64,000 bases of DNA, taken from contig BSBN01000850.1 in the NCBI GenBank assembly GCA_027924645.1, forward strand, positions 806,001-870,000, written 5' to 3'. Below the pieces are notes generated by a model. The model saw only the letters and a program-made list of their open reading frames with translations, had not been told where the DNA came from and did no database searches. Made by a program: the position numbers and the translations under genes. The first letter of the stretch is position 1. The number at the start of each line of letters is the position of its first letter. This DNA is from Cunninghamia lanceolata. Its lineage: Eukaryota; Streptophyta; Pinopsida; Cupressales; Cupressaceae. Of the stretch, positions 56,235 to 64,000 are shown one piece after another.

Positions 56235-58724
56235 ATGCTCACCCGGACTGATATTGCCAAATTTTCATTTACAGATATAAGCGTGTGTCATTCAAGGGTA
56301 GTAGTTCACACTTTCTGTGCCACTGGAGGAGTAGATTGGATAAATGCAACTCTTAAATTATACTCATACAATGCTAACGCTAATGCTATGCCAATGCCAT
56401 CCTCTGCCCATTTCAATCTCAATCTCTCACCATTATGCAGAGAAGGTTGGTTGAAGGAAACCCTACACATTTTGCTTACCACACACAACCTCCCTCTAGA
56501 TTTTTCTACATATACTCAACTCTTGCAGACCTGCATTGCCAAGAATGCACTTTCAAAAGGTAAACAAATCCACTCTCTCATCATTCAAAGGGGTTTTGCA
56601 TTTGCTACACCAACAAAATTTCAAAACAATCTTATCAACATGTATGTCAATTGCGGGAGACTCGTAGATGCACGTAACGCGTTTGACGAAATGACAGAAC
56701 TGGACGTTTGCTCCTGGAATACTATAATTGCAGCTTACAGAAGACATGGCTTTCCTCACGAGGCATTGACACTGTTTTGCCAAATGCAACGAACAGGTGT
56801 CCAAGCCGATCAGTTCACCTTTGCTACTATACTCCCAGCCTGTGCCAAAATAAAAGCTTTGGAACAGGGTATGTATATCCATCAGAACATAATGGAAAGG
56901 GGTTTTTTGTCAAATGTTGTCGTTGCAAGTGCCCTGCTAGACATGTATGCTAAATGTGGAAGAGTACACAAGGCACGTGAACTGTTCGACAAAATGCCTC
57001 AAAGAAATGTGGTTTCATGGAATTCAATGATTTTAGGATATACACAAAATGGTTTTTTCGAAAAAGCCTCGCAAACTTTTAAGCAAATGCAGTTGGCAGA
57101 TGTAAAACCAAACTCCACAACGTTTACCAGCATCCTCCCAGCTTGTGCCAAAATGAGAGATTTGGAACTGGGTACCGACATCCATCATAACATAATGGAA
57201 AGGGGATTTTTATCAGATGTTGTAGTTGCAAATGCCTTGGTAGACATGTATGCGAAATGTGGAAGCATACACAGGGCACGTGAACTGTTTGACAAAATGC
57301 CACACAAAAATGTGGTCTCATGGACTTCAATGATTGCAGGATATGCACAAAGTGGTGTTCTTGACAAAGCTATGAGGCTTTTCAATGAAATGCCTCAAAG
57401 AAATGTGGTCTCATGGACTGCAATGATTGCAGGATATGCACAAAATGGTGTTCTTGATGAGGCTTTAAAGCTTTTCGAAACAATGCCTCAAAGAAATGTG
57501 GTCTCGTGGAATGCGCTTATTGCAGGCAATGCACAAAATAGGTTTTTTGTAAAGGCCTTACAAACTTTCAAGCAAATGCAATCTGCAGGTGTAACCCCAG
57601 ACTCCTCAACCTTTGCAAGCATCCTCCCAGCCTGTGCCAAGATGGGAGCTTCGGAACAGGGCTTGGACATCCATCAAAGTGTAATTGAAAGCGGATTTTT
57701 GTCATATGTTGTAGTTGTGAATGCCCTGATAGACATGTATGCAAAATGTGGAAGCATACACAAGGCACGCAAGCTGTTTGACAAAACAACTCACAGAGAT
57801 GTCATCTCACGGAATGCCATGGTTTCAGGATATGCACAAAATGGCTTTTGCAAGGATGCTCTCCAACTCTTTGAAACAATGAAGCACTCAGTAGCATACC
57901 CTGATCATGTAAGCTTTGCATGTGTTTTATTTGCATGCAGCCATGGAGGTTTACTGGATGAGGGATGTAAATACTTCATCAGCATGGGTGAGTCTTATTG
58001 CATTTCGCCTATTATTGATCATTATGTGTGCATGGTTGACCTTCTTGGCCGTGCTGGCTATCTTGAGGATACTCTCAAGTTCATCATCAAAATGCCAATT
58101 AAGCCTGTGGTGGTTTTGTGGATGTCATTGCTTGGTGCCTGTAGATCACATAAGAATATAACATTAGGAGTGTTTACAGCGTCTCTCCTTTTTGAGTTGG
58201 ATCCTAAAAATGCTGCAACTTATGTTCTTCTGTCAAACAGCTATGCAGAAGTGGGCAGGTGGGATGAAGCTCAAATGGTAAGGAGATTGATGAAAGATAG
58301 AGAAATTAAAAAGGTTCCTGGATGTAGTTGGATTGAAGGCCATAAAATGCTACATACTTTTTTGGTAGGAGACAGATCACATCCACAAACAAAGGAAATC
58401 TATGAAAAGTTGGAGAAACTGTCTCTGGAGTTGAAAGCAGCAGGGTATTTTCCAGATTCAAGACATGTAGTGAATGATGTGGAGGAGGAGGAAAAAGAAT
58501 TATTCCTTTGTCACCATAGTGAGAAATTGGCAATTGCATTTGGATTGCTAAACACGCCCCCCGGAACAACCATTAGAGTTGTCAAGAACCTTCGAGTGTG
58601 TGTTGAATGCCATACTGCAACCAAGTTTATCTCCAAGATTGTTGCAAGACAAATTGTTGTGAGAGATGCAAACCGGTTCCATCATTTTGAACAAGGACAA
58701 TGTTCTTGCAGAGATTATTGGTGA
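56235..58724 (+). CDS. PLS-class PPR protein with DYW cytidine deaminase domain
   Basis: An intact, intronless 829-residue frame. PLS repeats run from about residue 86 to 625: P motifs such as 'VVSWNSMILGYTQNG', L motifs ending in 'HQNIMERGFL', and S motifs 'VVVANALVDMYAKCG'. E1/E2 follow (626-694), then the DYW domain from PGCSW (695) with HSEK (761-764), CVECH (789-793), CSC (823-825) and a terminal DYW. Known members bind organelle RNA and convert specific C to U; the HxE and CxxC residues bind catalytic zinc and are all present. One P motif has SRN instead of SWN (residue 525). The N-terminus (1-60) should hold an organelle targeting peptide, but which organelle cannot be told. The start is the first ATG of the frame; a later ATG at residue 52 or 54 is possible. 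A decayed copy lies at 4836-7320. Confidence 0.93.
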   Translation: MLTRTDIAKFSFTDISVCHSRVVVHTFCATGGVDWINATLKLYSYNANANAMPMPSSAHFNLNLSPLCREGWLKETLHILLTTHNLPLDFSTYTQLLQTCIAKNALSKGKQIHSLIIQRGFAFATPTKFQNNLINMYVNCGRLVDARNAFDEMTELDVCSWNTIIAAYRRHGFPHEALTLFCQMQRTGVQADQFTFATILPACAKIKALEQGMYIHQNIMERGFLSNVVVASALLDMYAKCGRVHKARELFDKMPQRNVVSWNSMILGYTQNGFFEKASQTFKQMQLADVKPNSTTFTSILPACAKMRDLELGTDIHHNIMERGFLSDVVVANALVDMYAKCGSIHRARELFDKMPHKNVVSWTSMIAGYAQSGVLDKAMRLFNEMPQRNVVSWTAMIAGYAQNGVLDEALKLFETMPQRNVVSWNALIAGNAQNRFFVKALQTFKQMQSAGVTPDSSTFASILPACAKMGASEQGLDIHQSVIESGFLSYVVVVNALIDMYAKCGSIHKARKLFDKTTHRDVISRNAMVSGYAQNGFCKDALQLFETMKHSVAYPDHVSFACVLFACSHGGLLDEGCKYFISMGESYCISPIIDHYVCMVDLLGRAGYLEDTLKFIIKMPIKPVVVLWMSLLGACRSHKNITLGVFTASLLFELDPKNAATYVLLSNSYAEVGRWDEAQMVRRLMKDREIKKVPGCSWIEGHKMLHTFLVGDRSHPQTKEIYEKLEKLSLELKAAGYFPDSRHVVNDVEEEEKELFLCHHSEKLAIAFGLLNTPPGTTIRVVKNLRVCVECHTATKFISKIVARQIVVRDANRFHHFEQGQCSCRDYW

Positions 58725-59000
58725 TGCTAAGTGAAGATCTATAACGGGGTGTGCCATGTCAGATCTGCTGTGATAAAGAAGGAACCAGGTTTTATTTTCA
58801 GTTTCGAAAATGTAAAAGGTGTTTTGTTTTTCCAAGTATTTGGAGAAGTAGATCATGTTGTTGACTTCATAAAATCAGATGATAGTATGAAATGTGCATC
58901 ATTGGCTATACATATTGATGGGATTTTTGTTGAAGCCATGTTATATGATACCATGGAAGTATCATAATATTGAATTGTTTTTCAGGAAATCCGCACATTC
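58725..59000 (+). other. 3' flank of the PPR gene, conserved in the pseudogene
   Basis: Aligns with 7321-7625. It probably includes 3' UTR. 'ttgtttttcag|gaaatccgcac' at about 58985 looks like a splice acceptor, so a 3' UTR intron is possible. Confidence 0.5.
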
Positions 59001-59520
59001 ATTTCATGATGCTCATTTGCCATCTGTAGAGGACGTGTATAGCGTCCATGGTTTTGATCAAATGCGTACATTGGCATGATGTCTGACATCAGACCTACTG
59101 ATGGCTTATCATATGGTAAGCTTATAACATGATATCGCTAACCAGAATGTAGAGGAATACACTAAGCAGCCACTGGATATGATTGGGATATCAATAGTTT
59201 CAGCACAGCTAGTACACCTCACCCCAAACATTAGTGTTCCTAGACGTGATCAACATTCACGATCTTCAGGAGCATCTGCGTCTATTGATCATGATGTCAA
59301 GGTCATTGTGCTTCTATCTCTAGTGGTTAGGTTGTTGTTGGCTCAGTTGTTTATAGTGCTTTTGCTTCTATTGTTCGTCATACTTTTTGCTCTGTTGTTC
59401 CTCTTGCCTCAACTACTCATGGTGCTTCTACGTCTATTGCTCATGATATGCTTGATATAGTTATACATTCTAAGAATATCTTACACTACATGGATACAAT
59501 GTCTTAGTATATGTCTTCTA
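59001..59520. other. Unassigned; target region of the small LTR element
   Basis: A plus frame at 59179-59460 gives a Leu-rich string without motif. Other frames read repeated 'GAS.SI' words. The stretch joins 63324 once the LTR element is removed. No gene is called. Confidence 0.35.
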
Positions 59521-59523
59521 AAT

Positions 59524-59737
59524 TGGAGAATAAAACTGTTGTATGAATTATTCTACTTTATTCAATAAAAGAGATTATATTTATAGTTACAATTGAAGCT
59601 CAACAGCGCCCTATAAAATAGGAATCTAACGTAACACCTAATTCAAGCTAATTGACACCTCTACAACTCTTTGTAACACCTCTACAACTAGTTGACACAT
59701 CTACAACACGTGGAGAAGTTATTCATTAATTCCAACA
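59524..59737 (-). repeat. 3' LTR of the small element
   Basis: Contains, on the minus strand, TATA-like 'ctataaatataatc' and 'tgaataaagt', a likely poly(A) signal. It matches 61297-61332 plus 63146-63323. Confidence 0.85.
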
Positions 59738-60597
59738 CTCCCCCTTAATGAAGAACTTAAAATATCTCCAACTCTCACATGAGCCCAACATGCTCCTTTG
59801 AGATCTCACACACCTCTCCTCTGCAAACACCATAAATGGAGGCATGTCGAGGAACCCATATTTCTTGTGACAACCTTTTTAAATTTGTGCTTTGATGATT
59901 CCAAAACATCTATTAATCATATCAGCAAATGCTATGTCACACAACTTCAACCTTTCCTTTTTATTTATTCCTAACAGAAAAATAAATCTTTTACCATTCC
60001 CTTTTTCTACTCTTCTCACACTATGCCTTCTGTTGTACAAAGAGGCAATACCGCTCTTACTATAGAAGCGAACTCTCTTCGATGTTGAAAAACATCATCA
60101 TGGCTTCATAGCCTACCACCATCGATGTTGCCCTAAATGTAAGCCTCGTTGAGGCCAGTGACATCTATGGCCTTTGGACGGCTGTCAATACTTTGCTGCA
60201 CAACAAACTCCACTAAACTATGTATTATTGGTGTCGAAAGAAATATAAAAAATAGAAGAGAGCTTGTCCAACCACTACATACACTTTTCCTCCTCCATAT
60301 TCATGTATATTCTCTTGGACAGAAGGCTTCTACGCTAGTGTGGATGGAGCAATGAGCAACAAGCAAACAAAAAACGTGGAGGCAGAGCGTGTAGGGTTTC
60401 TTTGGCAACTTCTGCCCAAAGAAAGACATAAAAACAATTTAAAAATGAAGCTGCAACGTAGACACCAATAGGGCAGTGGATGGGCAAAGAATAGTCGCAA
60501 CTATTCTACTGCTGCTCTTGATTTTTAGATCCCTGCACCACGAACCAATAGAGAATGCCTCTCCACCATTCAACTTAGCTTTGATACCAAATTGGAG

Positions 60598-61296
60598 TGT
60601 AGCTAGGGTTAACAAATCAGGTTCAATGCATAAACAACAAACTATGAAACCCTAACAAGCACAATAGAGCACAAGATAGCAAAGAAATCAAATAACAAAT
60701 GCAAATGCAAACAAAATCTCCATGCTATGTTTGGATTATCTCCATTGCTCTTCTCAACCTCGCATAGGAATGCAAGACTTCGAAGGTTGAATGTGGGAGG
60801 ATTGTTGGTTCCTCATTCCAGCAGCATAACAGTACTCAAAAGCTTAACATTGATCAAATGGTTTGTGAGAGGGTTGATTTATAGGAAAGAGTTGATTTGA
60901 ATGGATGATTGAGATTAAAAGTTGATTTCAACGATGTGGACGACTAGGATTGAATAGGGTTTCCCACTCCATGAGGAGTTGTAGTCATGTGACAATTGTA
61001 GGGTAGACCTAATTTAAATAAAATATTATTTAAATTAGTTGTGCATGTGAAGGGTTGTAGTCATGTGACAAGTGTTGCAATGTGATGAAAGGTGAGGGAA
61101 TAATTCAAATGTTTTATTTGAATTATTTGGAACATGTGAAAGGGGTATTAATTAAATAAATAAGATTTATTTAATTAATTGGCTAGGTGATTAGCATGGG
61201 ATTAGGAGTGGGATTATGCAAGGGACCTAGGACAAAATGTTGCAAAATGTCTCACAAGTTGATGTTGCAAGACATGGACAAATTTAGATGTCTACA
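60598..61296 (-). mobile_element. Solo LTR X
   Basis: 699 bp with termini TGTAG...CTACA and a perfect 5-bp duplication TGGAG (60593-60597 and 61297-61301). It is inserted five bases into the 5' LTR of the small element. No internal region or partner LTR is present. Orientation is uncertain; the minus strand starts TGTAGACATCTAAATTTGTC. Confidence 0.85.
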
Positions 61297-61332
61297 TGGA
61301 GAATAAAACTATTGTATGAATTATTCTACTTT

Positions 61333-63140
61333 TGATGCAGGAGCATCTAGGCGCACGTGCAATCAACATCACCCAAAAAGATTTACAGTTGTTTATTTAA
61401 GTTTTGGTTTGCTTAGGTTTTGTTTTGGTCTCTCATAGCGTTGGTGACACATGGTGTGATCAGATTGGCAGGAAACTAGTTTTCGTCAGTTATTGGTTTC
61501 AACGCACATGTAGCCTTCACAAAAACAATTGATCGGATGGATTGGCGATGTTTGATGACGAATCCTCTTATAAGAAGGTTGATGACTCCATTCCAGAATT
61601 GATGCCGAAGACTTTGTAATCAGATTCTTCCTGGTTTTGGAGAAATAATTGTTTTGTGACTTGCATTGACAAATTGGTGAAACTTTGAAATCTTGAGTTT
61701 CATGAGGTTTGAGGCAAAACGGCTTGGCAGGAAGTTAGATAATGTTGTGATGCACATCTCTGCAAGTTTTTGGGACAATCCGAGCTTCTACTAACAAGTT
61801 ACATCAAAATTCAGTTTTTTGTTTTGTGTATTCACTCCGTTGGTGACAGGGTGTTACTGTTGTATATGCTGGCACTGGCAATGTTCTTAAGGTATAGATA
61901 ATGTATTTTGGTGAGTTCTTTGCATATGATTGTGACTTCCTCCAAATCGAAGTGATGTAGATTCCGTCTTGCATTGTTCTGCTTATGTCATGATCATTGA
62001 AAAGTGTCATTGGCACTGTATGCTATTTCATGGAAGGTTTTGCATGACATTTTCTTGTCACCATCATTTGGTATGTTATAGAGATGTGTGGGCAGCGTGG
62101 GATTTGTAGTGTAACTCCAGATGAAGTGATTATGTTTAGAATGCCCATGTGGCAGGGCATGTTAAAATATTCAATTTAGAATTGACAAAAGAGGACGACG
62201 CCTCATTTGGCATTGCTTACCTGAAATGAATACACACACATATATATGCATTTGTATTCAAAAAATTCATTATATGGAGACCTCATAACAAATTTAAACG
62301 ACCTCTTATATATACCAAAATTTGCATTGAACATTTAAAAATGTCATGAACTAAGAGGCGACGCCTCAAATGACAACATATACATTAGAAATGAAATGTC
62401 AAGGATATAACATGAGAAAGGAAGAATGGGAAAGGGGTTGATGGCTGGCTAAGAAACTAGAGTGGAAAGGTGAAGAAAAGAAAAAGAAAAAAATAGAGGC
62501 AGCTAGTTTGGAGGAGAGGTGCGGCCAGATTGGAGATCTCAGGCAGAAAAAAATGACTTGCCACACATAATACAAGATACAACAGATAACTAAAAAGAGA
62601 GATCGATTGGAAAAGGGAGTTCGGTCTGCTAACATTGAACTGAGAAGTTGCTGACAATAGATTTCTGTTTAGAGGAGGCTGATTGGATAGTGGGAGACGC
62701 TGCCTGAAGAGGAGGGGTGTGTGGAAATAAAGGAGTCTCATTGCCCTTGAAGGTTGATGGTGTATAAAGATTGATGGTTTGAAGAACAAACACATAAATA
62801 TGTTTCTTTGCCTGAAGAGGAGACACCATAGGATGTAGTGATACAAAAATAGAGAAAAGGTGAATTGGAATCAATTGCCAAGCAAAGAAAGAGTTGCGGT
62901 GTAGGGGCAGAGAGGAGTGCCAGGTAGAGCAGAGAAAAGAAAGTCATGCAAAATCAAAGGATCAAGCTGAGAGGAAGGCCATTGAAGGCCTAATGTAATT
63001 GTTTGTTTAATTTCAATAAAATCTGTGAGGTAGATTCATAGATTGTATTTGCATTTATTTATGTTGTTTACGATCTTGGAATTTGTGTGCGAGTGGAATT
63101 TGTGAGTGGACTGTGTATGGGAGTTTATTTGTCTGCATCA
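61333..63140 (+). mobile_element. Solo LTR Y
   Basis: 1808 bp with termini TGATGCAG...CTGCATCA (perfect 8-bp inverted) and a 5-bp duplication ACTTT (61328-61332 and 63141-63145). It contains 'ttcaataaaatctgtgagg' near 63012, a likely poly(A) signal for plus orientation. The first 15 bases differ by one base from the start of the chromovirus LTR (TGATG[C/T]AGGAGCATC). The opposing open frames at 62399-62947 minus are Phe/Ser/Pro-rich and look non-coding. A long internal region is absent, so a solo LTR is the best reading. Confidence 0.8.
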
Positions 63141-63323
63141 ACTTTATTCAAAAAAAGAGATTACATTTATAGTTATAATTGAAGCTCAACATCTCCCTAT
63201 AAAATACGAATCTAACCTAACACCTAACTCAAGCTAACTGACACCTCTATAACTCTTTGTAACACCTCTACAACTAGTTGACACATCTACAACATGTGGA
63301 GAAGTTATTCATTAATTCCCACA

Positions 63324-63636
63324 TTCTACACATTTGAGTTCACTGAGGACATCGGTATATGCACTTTTGGACATGATTCTACACCAAGGATAGTAGATGA
63401 TGTTGTTGATAATACTATTAATAGATATGAGTTGGGTTATGGAGGTTTGGATCACCATGATGATCTTGTTACAACCATAAAAGGTATAAAATTAAGGAAT
63501 TTTGTATATAATTCAATATTTAGAAATGTTGAACAATTTAATTGTTCCTTGTACATGAATTGTTATTTTAGGAAATTTTTTTGAACAGTTTAATTTTCCT
63601 TGTACATGAATTGACAATTTATGAAAATTTTCAAAC
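63324..63636 (+). other. Unassigned reading frame next to the LTR element
   Basis: From 63324 an open frame reads 'YTFEFTEDIGICTFGHDSTP' and 'RYELGYGGLDHHDDLVTT' to a stop at 63582-63584. It would join sequence left of 59521 before the insertion. No family is recognised; it may be a fragment of a gene or of an element. Confidence 0.3.
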
Positions 63637-63950
63637 ATGTGTTTTTGTGGACATGAGCTATTTGGGTACATTCCTATCAAACATAGTGGCACTATACATC
63701 ATCATGATTTAGATAAGGTCAATGCTCAACAAGTGAGACAATACTTGTACATTTTTATTTATGTATTTGTAATAAATTTTTGAAAATTAATGATGTGTTT
63801 TTGTGGACACGGGGGGTAGTTGGGCACATACCTATCAGATAGAGTGTCACTGTACATCATCATGAATTAGATCAAGCCAATGCTCAATAGACAAGACAAT
63901 ATTTGTACATTCTTATGTATGCATTTGTAATAAATATTTGAAAATTAATG
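63637..63950. repeat. 156-bp tandem duplication
   Basis: 'atgtgtttttgtggacat/c' starts at 63637 and 63793. Both units contain 'catcatcatga.ttagat' and 'gacaata.ttgtacatt.tta'. Identity is about 85 percent by eye. Confidence 0.85.
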
Positions 63951-64000
63951 ACATTATATTTACATACACATATGTGCTTACACACAAATACATGTGTGCA

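Larger units (their letters stand above)
59521..63323 (-). mobile_element. Small non-autonomous LTR element with two solo LTRs in its 5' LTR
   Basis: The 3' LTR at 59524-59737 (214 bp, minus strand TGTTGGAATT...CTCCA) is preceded on the minus strand by a purine tract (aagggggag, plus 59738-59746). The interior of about 850 bp ends at primer site TGGTATCAAAGC (plus 60579-60590). The 5' LTR is in three pieces: 60593-60597, 61297-61332 and 63141-63323. TTCTA flanks the element (59516-59520 and 63324-63328). No gag or pol frame is recognised in the interior; a short plus frame at 60149-60355 has no motif. Confidence 0.8.

Noticed and set aside
59179..59460. Leu-rich frame as a possible membrane protein
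   Set aside because: The Leu/Val string comes from repeated 'ttgttg/cttct' words; another frame gives a repeated Ser/Ala pattern, and no start context or homologue is evident.
62399..62947. Overlapping Phe/Ser/Pro-rich minus frames in solo LTR Y
   Set aside because: Several frames are open at once because of A/G-rich plus strand sequence; no motif and the region is inside an LTR.

Overview
The window looks like intergenic DNA of a large-genome seed plant, most likely a gymnosperm (conifer type). The evidence is AT-rich sequence dominated by nested LTR retrotransposons, LINE relics, degenerate TTTAGGG (plant telomere-type) arrays, and a plant-only PLS-DYW pentatricopeptide repeat (PPR) gene. 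The organism is inferred from content, not from a match. Only two long uninterrupted reading frames look intact: the 829-residue PPR-DYW gene at 56235-58724, the one convincing host gene, and a 579-residue Gag-like frame at 30639-32378 inside a retrotransposon.

Layout. 1-4400: AT-rich degenerate repeats, with a long hairpin at 1253-1604 and a repeat pair about 3.15 kb apart. 4836-7625: a decayed copy of the PPR-DYW gene plus its 3' flank, hit by a miniature LTR element (TRIM, 5436-5721) and an unidentified insertion. 8118-9697: a retroposed unit bounded by a perfect 21-bp target duplication, carrying a Lys/Glu-rich reading frame with two stops. 10820-11450: a gypsy gag relic. 11581-24994: a duplicated block (0.9-kb unit A followed by CT/GA and telomere-like sequence, twice), split by a 6.45-kb minus-strand chromovirus (13590-20040) whose gag-pol frame carries stops but no visible frameshift.

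26528-40023: a Ty1/copia element (5-bp duplication GTGGG) whose gag is interrupted by a second element at 27891-35027 (duplication ACTCT) with two 2511-bp LTRs. That inner element encodes only Gag (a TR-GAG / LARD-like architecture), has a primer site of tRNA-Arg type, and carries a tRNA-Arg-like sequence just upstream of its 3' LTR. 42241-47750: an internally deleted minus-strand Ty3/gypsy relic containing a second TRIM (43328-43720) and a 112-bp tandem repeat. 49480-51130: a LINE relic (ORF1 plus the end of the endonuclease). 51130-56230: no gene recognised, one (CT)n tract and a small repeat series. 56235-58724: PPR-DYW gene. 59521-63323: a small non-autonomous minus-strand LTR element whose 5' LTR was hit by two solo LTRs, each with its own 5-bp duplication.

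The most unusual signals are two tRNA-related associations with LTR elements: a tRNA-like sequence with Pol III-type A and B boxes inside TRIM LTRs (5455-5527), and a tRNA-Arg-like sequence in an element apparently primed by tRNA-Arg. The nesting gives a relative chronology, and several insertions can be checked because removing them restores the interrupted frame or LTR. All identifications are from reading the sequence; no database search was possible.
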